A stretch of 53,151 bases of DNA from assembly GCF_020829595.1 (NCBI RefSeq), contig NZ_JAIVFW010000054.1, positions 1-53,151 of the forward strand, given 5' to 3'. The position numbers and the translations under genes are program-made. The notes beneath the pieces were generated by a model. That model had not been told where the DNA came from. It did not search any database and saw nothing but the letters and a program-made list of their open reading frames with translations. Shown here one piece after another: positions 41,703 through 52,146 of the stretch (within the stretch, counting starts at the first letter, position 1; each line of letters opens with the position of its first letter). This DNA comes from Nostoc sp. CHAB 5844 (GTDB taxonomy: Bacteria; Cyanobacteriota; Cyanobacteriia; Cyanobacteriales; Nostocaceae).

Positions 41703-42866
41703 TTATTTACCCATGCCTAATTGTTGAGCTTTTTGGTAGACTTTACCCTCAGTTAATAAAGAAGGAGCAATTACAACTTCAACTTGCTGCATTTCTTTGA
41801 TGTCTTTGGCTCCCAATGTACCCATACTCGTTTTTAAGGCTCCCAACAAATTATGTGTACCATCATCTAATCCTGCTGGGCCAATGAGGATTTGCTCTAG
41901 AGTGCCAGTTGTACCAACTTTAATCCGAGTCCCACGAGGTAGCACTGGGCTAGGTGTTGCCATTCCCCAATGGAAACCACGTCCTGGCGCTTCTGCGGCT
42001 CTTGCAAAGGGTGAACCAATCATGACACCATCAGCACCGCAAGCGATGCATTTACAGATGTCTCCACCAGTGATTAAACCACCATCAGCAATGACAGGCA
42101 CATATTTACCAGTTTGCTGATAGTAATCATCGCGGGCGGCGGCACAATCTGCGATCGCGGTTGCTTGGGGTACACCCACACCCAACACCCCACGGGAGGT
42201 ACAAGCTGCACCAGGGCCAATACCCACTAATACCGCAGCTGCACCAGCCTTGATTAAGTCTAAGGTGACATCATAGGTTACACAGTTACCCAAGACCACA
42301 GGGATGGGCATAGAACGGCAAAATTCTGCTAAATCGAGGGTAACTATCGACTCTGGCGATAGATGTGCTGTGGAGACCACTGTAGCTTGGATGAAAAATA
42401 AATCTGCCCCAGCTTTGGCAACGACTTCACCGTATTTGCTGGCTGCGGCTGGTGTCGCACTCACCGCAGCAATACCGCCTTGTTGTTTAATTTCCTGAAT
42501 ACGTTTTTCAATTAATTCCGGCTTTATGGGTTCAGCATAGAGTTCTTGCATTAAGGAGACAAATTCATCCTTTCCTACAGAAGCAATCCGATCTAAGATG
42601 GGGTTTGGGTCAGCATAGCGAGTTTGAATACCCTCTAAGTTGAGGACACCTAATGCACCTAGCTGGGACAACTGCACAGCCATACCTACATCAACTACAC
42701 CGTCCATTGCACTAGCAATAATTGGGATTTTGCGTTCTATATTGCCAATCTGCCAGCTAGTATCTGCCAAACTAGGATCTAAAGTTCTTTTACCGGGGAC
42801 TAATGCAATTTCATCAATTCCGTAAGCCCTGCGAGCTGTTTTCCCCCGCCCAAGTTGAATATCCAC
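41703..42866 (-). CDS. guaB3: GuaB3-type IMP dehydrogenase-related enzyme
   Basis: 387 aa from a GTG ([16 protein letters not shown]); a TTG six codons upstream is an alternative. TIM barrel with [13 protein letters not shown], the catalytic loop [15 protein letters not shown] holding the nucleophilic Cys, and [20 protein letters not shown]. There is no CBS domain, as in the GuaB3 subfamily of cyanobacteria and actinobacteria. A cyanobacterial GuaB3 has been reported to act as a GMP reductase and not as an IMP dehydrogenase, so the common IMPDH label is doubtful. It precedes yfr1 and trxA. Confidence 0.9.
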   Translation of the reverse strand: MDIQLGRGKTARRAYGIDEIALVPGKRTLDPSLADTSWQIGNIERKIPIIASAMDGVVDVGMAVQLSQLGALGVLNLEGIQTRYADPNPILDRIASVGKDEFVSLMQELYAEPIKPELIEKRIQEIKQQGGIAAVSATPAAASKYGEVVAKAGADLFFIQATVVSTAHLSPESIVTLDLAEFCRSMPIPVVLGNCVTYDVTLDLIKAGAAAVLVGIGPGAACTSRGVLGVGVPQATAIADCAAARDDYYQQTGKYVPVIADGGLITGGDICKCIACGADGVMIGSPFARAAEAPGRGFHWGMATPSPVLPRGTRIKVGTTGTLEQILIGPAGLDDGTHNLLGALKTSMGTLGAKDIKEMQQVEVVIAPSLLTEGKVYQKAQQLGMGK

Positions 42867-43188
42867 GCTGTTAACTTTTCTCAAAACTGTTCTAGCTAGG
42901 GTATCAAATTGTGAGGGAATTTGCAGCTCTCATAACTTGAGCAAAGCATTTAAGATTAAGTAGAATGGTGTGAAAAAACAAAACTATGTTAAAAAAATAA
43001 AATAGACTAAAACCTTCTTCCCTCCTGTTTCCTGCCTCCTGCCTCATTCCAACAATAAATATTCACACCGACCTACTTATTGAAATTGGTAGAAGTTAGC
43101 GATCGCTCAATTACTCATACAAAATTTCCGACTAATTTGATTGTCTAGGACACTGAGCTTGATTAGCAACCACCTAAGAAAAATCTGT
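42867..43188. other. Intergenic gap with dispersed repeat
   Basis: 322 bp, no gene. 43032-43079 is the inverted copy of 9507-9552, preceded by CTGTTTCCTGCCTCCTGCCT-type polypyrimidine repeats. Confidence 0.55.
43032..43079. repeat. Dispersed repeat, inverted copy of 9507-9552
   Basis: CCTGCCTCCTGCCTCATTCC and ATATTCACACCGACCTACTT match the reverse complement of 9507-9552. Confidence 0.65.
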
Positions 43189-44088
43189 TCAAGCTAAGGG
43201 GAGAGAAATTTGTACCCTAGTTAATGGTTCAGCTGATTCTGGTGCTGTTAAATTAGGAAGAATTTCTAGCTTTCCTCCCATTACTTCTAATAGAGTTTGA
43301 TTGAGTAATAATTTCATTCCTGGAGAAAGATTTGCCTTCTCATCTTCAATTTGAGGAGGCTGATTATTATGTTTCATTAAATCAATCGGCTCACTTTCTG
43401 GTAGAGCGTGAGTAGGAACATCTAGATAAATATGAGCCGTATGAGTATTATCCAAAATAGCAGCAGAAACACAGATACTACCTTCCTGCATTTGTGTAAT
43501 TGTAGTGTCTACTAAATTGACTAATACTTGGCGTAGCCAGCGGTGATCTGCCAACACATAAATTTGTGGATTTATTGGTGATATTTGCAACGAAAAATTC
43601 CGATTCGCTGCCAGCATATAAGTTAAGTCTTTAACTTCCTGAAAAACTGTGTCTAAGGAGCGGGGTTGAATATCTAATTTATTTGTACCGGATTCTGTTC
43701 TGGATACGCTGAGAATTTCATCCATCAAATTGAGCAATTTCAAAGCTTTTTCGTGAGCTTGAGCAATAAATTCTCGTTCTTCTTCAGGATTTTCACATAA
43801 GTCTGACAAAATTAATTGATGCAAGCCAATCACACTATTAAGTGGCGATCGCAATTCATGGGTAGTCCGCGCCAAAAAACCCGCTTTAAACTGGCTCATT
43901 TCCTGTGCCATTTGGTACGCCATCTGCGTTTGCTTCATATCTTGCAGCAGTTTTGACACAGTTTCTTGCTCTTCTGACGCTACTGGAGATAAATTAGCGT
44001 TGGTGTTTGCCGACTTGGCAAATAACCAACGGAAACTTATTCCTAATATGATTCCCACTCCCAGATATGCCCAGTTGCTCCAATTCAT
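43189..44088 (-). CDS. Membrane histidine-kinase-like protein with degenerate ATPase domain
   Basis: 299 aa from the ATG MNWSNWAYLG; the longer frame needs a TTG. One N-terminal TM helix (WAYLGVGIILGISFRWLF), a coiled linker, then a HisKA dimerisation domain with the phospho-acceptor in ARTTHELRSPLNSVIGL. The following region should be HATPase_c, but the N box reads RQVLVNLVDTTITQ (no NLxxNA), and no DxGxG G1 or GxGxG G2 box is present. So ATP binding is unlikely. It may act as a phospho-acceptor, phosphatase or heterodimer partner. It shares direction with tsaC upstream (66-bp gap). Confidence 0.82.
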   Translation of the reverse strand: MNWSNWAYLGVGIILGISFRWLFAKSANTNANLSPVASEEQETVSKLLQDMKQTQMAYQMAQEMSQFKAGFLARTTHELRSPLNSVIGLHQLILSDLCENPEEEREFIAQAHEKALKLLNLMDEILSVSRTESGTNKLDIQPRSLDTVFQEVKDLTYMLAANRNFSLQISPINPQIYVLADHRWLRQVLVNLVDTTITQMQEGSICVSAAILDNTHTAHIYLDVPTHALPESEPIDLMKHNNQPPQIEDEKANLSPGMKLLLNQTLLEVMGGKLEILPNLTAPESAEPLTRVQISLPLA

Positions 44089-44154
44089 AAATTTGGCAAT
44101 TATTAACTTTTTAATTGACCACAATAATAAAAAATTGATTTACGGATTTCCTGG

Positions 44155-44742
44155 TTAATCTATTGTGATTTTCCCTTGTCGCAAAATTTGCCAGTTTCTG
44201 CCTGTCCACTTGGCTACGGTGGAAGGTACTCCAACCTCGGAAATTTCCCCAAGCAGTTCTGTTGTTGCCAAGGTTAAAGCATCAGGAAATTGCATTGTGA
44301 TTTCTGCCATCGTTTGTAATGGCGGCTGACCAGAAAAATTGGCACTCGTTGTCGCTAAAGGGCCTGTTTTCGCCAAAATAAAACGAGCGATCGCATGATC
44401 AGGAACTCGGATACCAATCGTGGTTGGGTCAGTAGGGTTCATCTCTTGAGGCAGGCGATCGCTGGCTGGCAACACTAAGGTTAGCCCTCCCGGCCAATAT
44501 TTATTGACTACTTGTTGCCAAAGTTCATACTCATGTTCGCTACCTTTGACATAAGGCCATAAATCCTCAGCACTAGCAGCCATCAAAATCAAAGGTTTAT
44601 CTTGACTGCGCTGCTTGGCTGCAAAAATTAAGCCTGCTTTTTCTGGTAAAGTTGCCAATGCTGGCACAGTATCAGTCGGAAAACTCACTAATCGGCCAGT
44701 CTGTGCGCCAGCTATAAGGTCTGCTAGAGAAACTTGGGGCAT
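44155..44742 (-). CDS. tsaC: Threonylcarbamoyl-AMP synthase (Sua5/YrdC/TsaC family)
   Basis: 195 aa from the ATG MPQVSLADLI, which aligns with the family start. A GTG at 44793 preceded by AGGAG would add 17 hydrophobic residues and cannot be excluded. YrdC-domain marks: GRLVSFPTDTVPALA, the KQRSQDKPLILM segment, YWPGGLTLVL, TIGIRVPDH and PLATTSANFSGQPP. It makes threonylcarbamoyl-AMP from Thr, bicarbonate and ATP, the first step of tRNA t6A37 synthesis. The partner TsaD is encoded at 50391-51437. It follows prmC on the same strand. Confidence 0.9.
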   Translation of the reverse strand: MPQVSLADLIAGAQTGRLVSFPTDTVPALATLPEKAGLIFAAKQRSQDKPLILMAASAEDLWPYVKGSEHEYELWQQVVNKYWPGGLTLVLPASDRLPQEMNPTDPTTIGIRVPDHAIARFILAKTGPLATTSANFSGQPPLQTMAEITMQFPDALTLATTELLGEISEVGVPSTVAKWTGRNWQILRQGKITID

Positions 44743-44824
44743 ATTGAATAGGAATGAGAAGTTATGAATGAAAATTATTTTTTGTATTTTCACTCATAAC
44801 TCCTGTAAGGGTGTATTGTTGCCC

Positions 44825-45745
44825 CTACTCACCACTCACGTAAGCTAGGGCAAAACGTTCAATTCCCTCTAAATCAGGGTAAATTTGAACATTGCAATAG
44901 CTACCTTGATTTAGCAACATTTCTTGTACTGCATCCGCTTGTCCTGCCATCATTTCAATTAGCCACACGCCACCGGGTCGCAAATAGCTGGGCGAGACTG
45001 CAATTAAATGGCGGATGTCATCTAAGCCATCAGTACCACCATCTAATGCTAAATGTGGTTCATGCTGCATCACTTCTGGTTCTAGGGTAGCCACAGTCTC
45101 AGTTGGAATATATGGTGGGTTGGAAACCATACCGCTGAATTGGCCTTTCAGAGGTGTTAATGGTTCCCACCAAGAACCTTGATGAAAATAAATCCGGTCG
45201 GCAAATCCCAGATTTTGAGCGTTGGCTTGAGCAATTTCCAAAGCTGTGGCACTGTAATCAACAGCATGAATTGTCGCTTTTGGCAACACGTCTGCAAGTC
45301 CAATTGCGATCGCACCACTGCCAGTTCCCAAGTCTACCCAATGTCCTTGGTCTAAGGATGGGTTTGCCTGACTATGAGTAATGGCTGCCACAGCTAAATC
45401 AATTAAGCACTCTGTCTCTGGTCTAGGAATTAGCACTGCACTCGACACCACCAGCTGAAATTTTCGCCAAGGTGTAACTCCAGCAATGTACTGCACTGGT
45501 AAGCGATCGTGCAATCGTCTGTGCCAAAGCTGTTCTAAATCTGCCAAAGACATTGCCATCGGTATTTCCGACCAGTCTTTGAAAGATTCTAAACGCAGTG
45601 CCAAACGGTCTAAACCAGCGATTTCTTGTAGCAGCCAATCAACTTCAGATGGTGGCACAGCAGCGGCGATCGCAGCTTGCATTGCTTGGTTACGCCACTG
45701 CCAAAGTTGTAAACCAGAAACTACTTGTGGCTGTTGATCTACCAT
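44825..45745 (-). CDS. prmC: Release factor glutamine methyltransferase PrmC (HemK)
   Basis: 306 aa. The N-terminal helical domain is followed by LPVQYIAGVTPWRKFQLVVS and VLIPRPETECLIDLA, the SAM motif WVDLGTGSGAIAIGLA, and the diagnostic NPPY in GMVSNPPYIPT. It methylates the Gln of the GGQ motif in release factors RF1/RF2. It starts only 3 bp after the Tic22-like stop, so the two are probably one operon with tsaC following. Confidence 0.93.
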   Translation of the reverse strand: MVDQQPQVVSGLQLWQWRNQAMQAAIAAAVPPSEVDWLLQEIAGLDRLALRLESFKDWSEIPMAMSLADLEQLWHRRLHDRLPVQYIAGVTPWRKFQLVVSSAVLIPRPETECLIDLAVAAITHSQANPSLDQGHWVDLGTGSGAIAIGLADVLPKATIHAVDYSATALEIAQANAQNLGFADRIYFHQGSWWEPLTPLKGQFSGMVSNPPYIPTETVATLEPEVMQHEPHLALDGGTDGLDDIRHLIAVSPSYLRPGGVWLIEMMAGQADAVQEMLLNQGSYCNVQIYPDLEGIERFALAYVSGE

Positions 45746-45748
45746 GCC

Positions 45749-46561
45749 TTAACGTTTTGGCTTTGCGGGCTGTGGGTTATTACCACCAGTAGCAGAGTTC
45801 TTTGGTAGAGTCCGAATATACTCTCTCGATTCTTGGGATGGTACTAAAACAACTTGTTTTAGCCAATCTTCGTTTTTCTCTTGTAAAGTTTTGATCACGC
45901 CGTCTATATCGATTACTTGAATATCAGCCTTGGGAAACTTTGGTTTTACTTGGTTTAACAAACCTTGTGCGTCTTGTTTGCTGACAAACAGAGGCACGAC
46001 TTGCTCTTTATCGTTTGTCAATTTGATGGGTACATAGCCTTGATCAGGTGCAAATCTGACGGCAAAAATTGGCACGCTGCGAAACTGTTCTACTTTTTGA
46101 CCACTTTGGTTCAGCAATTCCAGCGCTCCTTTGACATCCTGATCCACTGGTTTAAAAGCAAATACCAAACGGTTAGGCTGGTTTTTGGTTTGTTGTAACT
46201 GCTGATAAATGATTCCCAAAGGTACAGCTGTCACCTGTAGGCTTTTGACTATTTCTGCCATTTTGGGGTCTTTGCCATTCGTACTCCGCAGTTGGTTAAT
46301 AAAGGCTTGAGCTTCCTGGCGGCTGAGATAAACACCTGTAACTGAACCACCAGGCTTTTGACCGTTTTGAGCTTCTGGTAAAGGACGACTCAAGGGTAAT
46401 CCTTTATCATTGGTAATTAGATATACGGGTACTGAATCTAGTTTTTCTTTTATTTGTTGTTCTGACAATGCCAGTACTGGGAGGTTGCCGACAAAAACTG
46501 TGCCTAATAGAGTACTCCCGATTAAACCCAATGTTGCGCCCCAGCGAACTAATGCTTTCAT
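45749..46561 (-). CDS. Tic22-like periplasmic protein
   Basis: 270 aa from the ATG (MKALVRWGAT) preceded by GAGGAG at 5 nt. A signal peptide (LGLIGSTLLGTVFVGNLPVLA, cleavage near residue 32) precedes two similar Tic22-type repeats, each with a VYLITNDKGLPL / VPLFVSKQDAQGLLN strand-helix pattern. The C terminus is Pro/Lys-rich. Cyanobacterial Tic22 is a periplasmic chaperone-like factor required for outer-membrane biogenesis; the plant homologue works in chloroplast import. It is the first gene of the tic22-prmC unit. Confidence 0.88.
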   Translation of the reverse strand: MKALVRWGATLGLIGSTLLGTVFVGNLPVLALSEQQIKEKLDSVPVYLITNDKGLPLSRPLPEAQNGQKPGGSVTGVYLSRQEAQAFINQLRSTNGKDPKMAEIVKSLQVTAVPLGIIYQQLQQTKNQPNRLVFAFKPVDQDVKGALELLNQSGQKVEQFRSVPIFAVRFAPDQGYVPIKLTNDKEQVVPLFVSKQDAQGLLNQVKPKFPKADIQVIDIDGVIKTLQEKNEDWLKQVVLVPSQESREYIRTLPKNSATGGNNPQPAKPKR

Positions 46562-47212
46562 GACTACTCCTCGCGTCAATGGTTTTTAATTAAGTCAGAC
46601 TAATTGGTTGGATTTGCACAGCACTAACTTGTTTTAGTTATATAGCAATCCATTTAAGATGTAAAAAAGCCATTATGGCTGTTAAATGGTCACAATCAAC
46701 TCGCAAAATGGGAGATTTCTAAATTCTTGAGAACTCCTATGGGATTTTTTCACAGTGAATTGTACTGCAACCTGATTTTTTATTTCGCTTTGCCTGATTC
46801 CTGCACAAGAATTATAGATGCCTATTATAGACCGCTCTCAAGTAATGAAAAATTTTGCCGACCGTTGAGACGATTAATGCCATTTTATTGTCTTTCTCCA
46901 AAACTGGAGACGCGATCGCAAAATAATTCGTTCCACTTATCCATTGGGTTGATTACTGCCTAAATCAATACCTAGACATCTTGCATACTGATTCCACTCT
47001 TATGCAGATCATTCCTCTTCTTTTGACAAAGCCAAACAAATGAAATTATTTTTTCTGTTGTATCTACAATTTAATTGTTAAACTTACTACACAAATCCTA
47101 TTCCAGACAAAGTTCAAATATAGTAAATTCTAATTGCCACTTCAAAATATAAAAAAATATCCTATCTATTATTCACTCTTAGATAGGATATTTTGCAAAT
47201 TATAAATTTAAA
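46562..47212. other. Intergenic gap, no convincing gene
   Basis: About 650 bp between the Tic22-like gene and tRNA-Pro. An ORF at 46727-46963 has no ribosome site or recognisable domain and is not called. The tRNA terminator is at 47154-47194. Confidence 0.5.
47154..47194 (-). terminator. Rho-independent terminator of tRNA-Pro
   Basis: On the minus strand AAAATATCCTATCTA pairs with TAGATAGGATATTTT (15 bp) followed by a run of T residues, 19 bp downstream of the tRNA 3' end. Confidence 0.85.
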
Positions 47213-47286
47213 TCGGGATGACAGGATTTGAACCTGCGGCATCCTGCTCCCAAAGCAGGCGCGCTACCAAGCTGCGCTACATCCCG
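47213..47286 (-). tRNA. tRNA-Pro (UGG)
   Basis: 74 nt with a full cloverleaf: acceptor CGGGATG/CATCCCG, D arm GCGC..GCGC, anticodon stem CCTGC/GCAGG with loop TTTGGGA (anticodon TGG), and T arm around GGTTCAAATCC. Discriminator base A. CCA is not encoded. No intron. Confidence 0.97.
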
Positions 47287-47640
47287 GATATTTTAGTTAG
47301 CTGTTGCTGATTTTGCTTTTTGGCTGGTACGAATATATCAACCAAGAAGAATAGTAATTAATCATTGACTTGAGCATTACAAGACAACAATCTTACCACA
47401 CTAGCTTTCTTACCATAGCAAGCTTAACATATATTTGCCAACCAATTCTATATTGATAACCAGGAACCTAAAGATTAGGAAATATTGAGAGCGTGAATGT
47501 TAGAAACAGTAATGTGTTTAGCTTCTGCCTCCAGCATAGCTGGCATATCATCTTTCAAAACAAATTTTCACTTGAAACCAACTTAGCTGTTCCAATTCAA
47601 AAGGCTGGCTTTTACTTTAGTTGTTTTAATCACAATATTT
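47287..47640. other. Intergenic gap upstream of tRNA-Pro
   Basis: 354 bp, AT-rich, no ORF. It should contain the tRNA promoter; no repeat family was recognised beyond short CTGCCTCCAGC words. Confidence 0.45.
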
Positions 47641-48529
<889 letters not shown>

Positions 48530-49249
48530 ATGGCTTCTGGTTTAAAATCTTCGACACTGGAACTTCTCAAGCGCTTTAATCGAGCGTTTCCCCAGTTTTA
48601 TGAGCAATTTGTCAGTAGTGAGATTCAACTGCAAAATCTCCGGTTAGCTTACCGTCTATATAAAACCAGACGTGCCGTTATCGAGTTGAAGCCGGAAGGT
48701 AGCAAAAGCGCTCTGCATTTTGCCTACCGTAACCAGTCATTTCTCCTCAGTGATATTTTTGGTGTGTTGGCAGCTTACGGTTTGACCATTCACGGTCTTA
48801 GTCTGTACGGTCAAATCCGACCTCCGATGTTAGTTTTCATCAAACTTTTGGTATCTCGTGGTAGCAAAGCGTTGACTGAGAAAACCGCAGAAAACGTCTG
48901 TCGGGCTATTCGGGAGGCTTTAGGAGGGCGCTTTGAAGTCGAAGAGATGCTGGCCGTAGAATTTAATTTAGATGCTGGCTTAGAACAAGTACAAACTGAG
49001 TTTTATGTTGATCCAGTATTTCATCTGCCGGCTCTGGTGATTGAAGCAGATAATCAACCAGGATTATTTTACAAAGTGATGTACGCAATCTGGCAAGAAG
49101 ATTTGCTTGTGGTCAATGCTAATTTGCTAGTTTGGCGGGGACGAACGCGGCTGATTCTTTATTTGTTGGGGCCGAATGAAAGCTTGATTCCTGAATATCT
49201 AGGACACAAAATTGCTGAAGGAGTCCGACAGCGGTTGTTGGGTAAATGA
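48530..49249 (+). CDS. ACT-domain protein, cyanobacterial conserved type
   Basis: 239 aa with two ACT-like modules. The first (about 65-120) contains SFLLSDIFGVLAAYGLTIHG; the second (about 165-225) contains VIEADNQPGLFYKVMYAIWQ then EDLLVVNANLLVWRGRTRLILYL, resembling the C-terminal ACT domains of GlnD. ACT domains bind amino acids or nitrogen signals. No catalytic domain is attached, so a regulatory role is likely but unassigned. The ribosome binding site is weak. STRRs follow the stop. Confidence 0.8.
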   Translation: MASGLKSSTLELLKRFNRAFPQFYEQFVSSEIQLQNLRLAYRLYKTRRAVIELKPEGSKSALHFAYRNQSFLLSDIFGVLAAYGLTIHGLSLYGQIRPPMLVFIKLLVSRGSKALTEKTAENVCRAIREALGGRFEVEEMLAVEFNLDAGLEQVQTEFYVDPVFHLPALVIEADNQPGLFYKVMYAIWQEDLLVVNANLLVWRGRTRLILYLLGPNESLIPEYLGHKIAEGVRQRLLGK

Positions 49250-49282
49250 TTTGAAGTATGAAGTGTGAAGTCTGAAATATAA
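49250..49282 (+). repeat. STRR (GAAGTNT heptamers) after the ACT-domain gene
   Basis: TTGAAGTATGAAGTGTGAAG units start at the stop codon. Confidence 0.7.
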
Positions 49283-49405
49283 AATTATAGTTTTTTCAGA
49301 CTTTAGCCTAGCTTGCGGCAAGCTCTTTGGGTGTACAGCCTTGATTTTTTCACCTTTTGTACTCTGTATTTAGTCGTACCCATCCTTGAGGGTACGATAT
49401 TAAGT

Positions 49406-50338
49406 ATGGCAATCATAGAAATCTTGAGCGTTCCACACGCTTACGAGTTAACGGCTCCCACCTCCTGTCCCCACACTTTGGTGTTCATCCACGGTTGGCT
49501 AAATAGTCGTGGATACTGGCAACCTGTGATTTCCCGTCTGTCAGTAGATTTACAGTGTATGTCCTATGATTTGCGAGGTTTTGGTGAGTCTCAGTCACAG
49601 CCAGAAACTGATGTAAATCGGCTACAAACTACTGTCGGTCTGACATCCTACTTGCTTGATACGTCTAGCTCACAATTTGATTCTCTATATACACCAACTG
49701 CTTATGCTCAAGACTTAGCTACTTTGTTACAAGAGTTAAATATTACCAGTGCGTGGCTGATCGGACACTCATTGGGCGGCACGATCGCTCTTTGGGCAGC
49801 TGCCCTCATGCCTGAGCGTGTTCAAGGAGTGATCTGTATTAACGCTGGTGGTGGTATTTATCTTAAAGAAGCTTTTGAACAATTTCGTTCAGCAGGCCAG
49901 CGATTTTTACAAGTTCGTCCACGCTGGCTATCTCAGCTACCTTTGATTGACTTGCTATTTACCAGAGCTAGTGTAGCTCGTCCCTTAGACCGTTGTTGGG
50001 CGCGTCAACGGGTGATAGATTTTGTGGTTGCTGACCCAGAAGCTGCTGTAGGAGCGCTGTTAGAATCCACAACAGAAGAAGAAGTTAACCGATTACCACA
50101 GTTAGTCTCACAATTAAAGCAGCCAGTTTACTTTTTAGCTGGTGCCGATGACAAAGTAATGGAACCCAAGTATGTTCGCCATTTAGCCAGCTTTCATCAA
50201 CTTTTTCAATACTGTGGTGACAATGTGATTGAAATTCCTGATTGTGGACATTTGGCCATGTTAGAACAACCAGATGCCGTCGCCAGTCATATTCGGTCAA
50301 TAGTCAAAAGTCAATCGTCAATGGTCATTGGTCAATAA
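49406..50338 (+). CDS. Alpha/beta hydrolase
   Basis: 310 aa from the ATG (MAIIEILSVP) with GAGGGT upstream; a TTG-started longer frame at 49313 is rejected. Motifs: oxyanion loop LVFIHGWLNSRGYW, YDLRGFGESQSQ, nucleophile elbow GHSLGGT (Ser), an acid in LAGADDKVMEP and the His in IPDCGHLAMLEQP. An insertion of about 40 residues lies between the GESQS strand and the nucleophile. The last dozen residues (VKSQSSMVIGQ) are encoded by STRR heptamers, so the natural end has been extended. Substrate unknown. Confidence 0.88.
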   Translation: MAIIEILSVPHAYELTAPTSCPHTLVFIHGWLNSRGYWQPVISRLSVDLQCMSYDLRGFGESQSQPETDVNRLQTTVGLTSYLLDTSSSQFDSLYTPTAYAQDLATLLQELNITSAWLIGHSLGGTIALWAAALMPERVQGVICINAGGGIYLKEAFEQFRSAGQRFLQVRPRWLSQLPLIDLLFTRASVARPLDRCWARQRVIDFVVADPEAAVGALLESTTEEEVNRLPQLVSQLKQPVYFLAGADDKVMEPKYVRHLASFHQLFQYCGDNVIEIPDCGHLAMLEQPDAVASHIRSIVKSQSSMVIGQ

Positions 50339-50394
50339 TTTTGGATAAAGTGCGAATGACAAAGGACAAAGGACAAATGACCATTGACCATTAA
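50296..50394 (+). repeat. STRRs spanning the hydrolase/tsaD convergent ends
   Basis: TCAATAGTCAAAAGTCAATC-type heptamers begin inside the hydrolase coding region and continue, with GACAAAGGACAAAGGACAAA and TGACCATTGACCATT units, up to the tsaD stop. Confidence 0.75.
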
Positions 50395-51437
50395 ACAGTT
50401 TGATATAACTTCATAACCTGACTTAGGGGTAGCCGTGACTCAACACCCAAAGTCAACGGTGAAATGTGACCACGAGATAAATGGTCAGATGCGGCGCAGG
50501 CTATCATGGCGGCGTTATCGGTACAAAATTTCAGGGGTGGGAATAAAACACGCAGGTGATGTTCACTGGCTGCTGCCTGTAAGTGCTTTCTCAACCCGCT
50601 ATTTGCGGCTACCCCGCCACCAACAGCAATGGTATTGAGACCGTAGTCAAGGGCGCAAGCGATCGCTCTTTTAGTAAGTGCTTTGGCTACAGTTTCCTGA
50701 AAGCTGGCTGCTACGTCTGCCACTGCGACTTGACCACCATTTTTCTCTAACTGCTGTACAAGCCGTAGTACTGCCGTCTTTAAGCCACTAAAACTACCAT
50801 CATAGCGATGAAACCCTCCACCAGGTAGAGAAACTTTGCCTTCTGGCAAGGTGAAAGCTTGGGGATCGCCTTGTTTTGCTAACTTGTCAATTATTGGGCC
50901 GCCTGGATAACCGAGCTTTAACAGCCGTGCCACCTTATCAAAGGCTTCCCCCGCAGCATCATCACGGGTTTCACCTAGGGTTTCGTATTTACCACAGTCT
51001 TTAACATAAATCAAGCTTGTATGTCCGCCTGAAACCAGTAAGCTAAGAAAAGGGGGATCTAAAGTTGGCTCACTCAAGTAAGTCGCGTAAATGTGGCCTT
51101 CGAGGTGATGAACTCCCAAAAATGGTTTATTGTGTACGATCGCTAAAGTTTTGGCAGCAGTTAATCCCACCAACAACGCTCCCACGAGACCAGGAGCGCA
51201 GGTGGCGGCAATGCCATCGATTTTTGACCAGTCTAACCCCGCTTGTTCTAGAGCTTGAGCGATCGCCTCATTGATCGTTTCTAAATGTTGGCGAGATGCC
51301 ACCTCTGGCACAACTCCACCGTATTGCTGATGGACTGGGATTTGGGAAGCGATAATACTACTGCGAACTTGACGATTGTTAACAATTGCGACGGCAGTTT
51401 CATCACAACTGGTTTCGATTGCTAAAACAGTTGCCAT
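50391..51437 (-). CDS. tsaD: tRNA N6-threonylcarbamoyladenosine transferase TsaD
   Basis: 348 aa from [18 protein letters not shown]; a TTG 15 bp upstream is the only longer option. Kae1/OSGEP family: [13 protein letters not shown], the metal-binding [37 protein letters not shown] and the NSGLRKHL region. It transfers the threonylcarbamoyl group made by TsaC onto A37 of ANN-decoding tRNAs. The gene is convergent with the hydrolase and divergent from psaF. Confidence 0.96.
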   Translation of the reverse strand: MATVLAIETSCDETAVAIVNNRQVRSSIIASQIPVHQQYGGVVPEVASRQHLETINEAIAQALEQAGLDWSKIDGIAATCAPGLVGALLVGLTAAKTLAIVHNKPFLGVHHLEGHIYATYLSEPTLDPPFLSLLVSGGHTSLIYVKDCGKYETLGETRDDAAGEAFDKVARLLKLGYPGGPIIDKLAKQGDPQAFTLPEGKVSLPGGGFHRYDGSFSGLKTAVLRLVQQLEKNGGQVAVADVAASFQETVAKALTKRAIACALDYGLNTIAVGGGVAANSGLRKHLQAAASEHHLRVLFPPLKFCTDNAAMIACAASDHLSRGHISPLTLGVESRLPLSQVMKLYQTV

Positions 51438-51613
51438 CTCAGGGTTCTGCAAAATAACGATTTGTTTGAGAAGCTTTAACTTTTATTTACTTAAACTTTA
51501 CTCGGTTCCCACGCAAGAGTATGATGACTTGCTAGTTAGCCAAATAAAGAATGTACAAGCCGCTTCGTTTTGTACATAAAACTTTTTCTTTTGTAATAAA
51601 AGGAAACAACTTC

Positions 51614-52108
51614 ATGCGACGATTGTTTGCTTTGATTTTAGCGATTTGTCTTTGGTTCAATTTTGCTCCGCCAGCGAAAGCTTTAGGAGCGAACCTGACA
51701 CCTTGCCAAGACAACCCCGCATTTCAAGCACTAGCCCAAAATGCCCGGAATACCACCGCTGATCCGCAATCAGGTCAAAAGAGATTTGAGCGTTACTCTC
51801 AAGCGCTTTGTGGCCCTGAAGGCTACCCTCACTTGATTGTTGATGGTCGTCTAGATCGTGCTGGTGACTTTTTGATTCCCAGCATTCTTTTTCTCTATAT
51901 TGCTGGTTGGATTGGTTGGGTAGGTCGTACTTACCTTATCGCCGTGAAAAAAGGTGCTGATGCTGAACAAAAAGAAATCCAAATTGATTTGAATCTAGCA
52001 CTACCCATCATAGCCACAGGCTTTGCTTGGCCAGCAGCAGCTTTGAAAGAATTTCTTTCTGGCGAATTAACTGCCAAAGATACCGAGATTCCTATTTCTC
52101 CCCGTTAG
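51614..52108 (+). CDS. psaF: Photosystem I subunit III PsaF
   Basis: 164 aa from the ATG ([10 protein letters not shown]) with AAAGGAAA upstream; the longer frame from 51551 is discarded. The signal peptide ends at KALGA, giving a lumenal start at about [20 protein letters not shown]. Then come [23 protein letters not shown], a TM helix ([20 protein letters not shown]) and the stromal end. PsaF is a peripheral transmembrane PSI subunit near the plastocyanin/cytochrome c6 docking side and IsiA/antenna contact. First gene of psaF-psaJ-psaL. Confidence 0.97.
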   Translation: MRRLFALILAICLWFNFAPPAKALGANLTPCQDNPAFQALAQNARNTTADPQSGQKRFERYSQALCGPEGYPHLIVDGRLDRAGDFLIPSILFLYIAGWIGWVGRTYLIAVKKGADAEQKEIQIDLNLALPIIATGFAWPAAALKEFLSGELTAKDTEIPISPR

Positions 52109-52146
52109 TTCAGCTTAACTAATTCATTGTTTTGGAGACTAAATAC

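Noticed and set aside
46727-46963. 78-aa ORF upstream of tRNA-Pro
   Set aside because: No ribosome binding site, mixed composition without domain features, likely chance ORF in AT-rich DNA.
49313-49405. 31-residue N-terminal extension of the alpha/beta hydrolase
   Set aside because: Needs a TTG start without ribosome site, and the hydrolase fold begins after the ATG at 49406.
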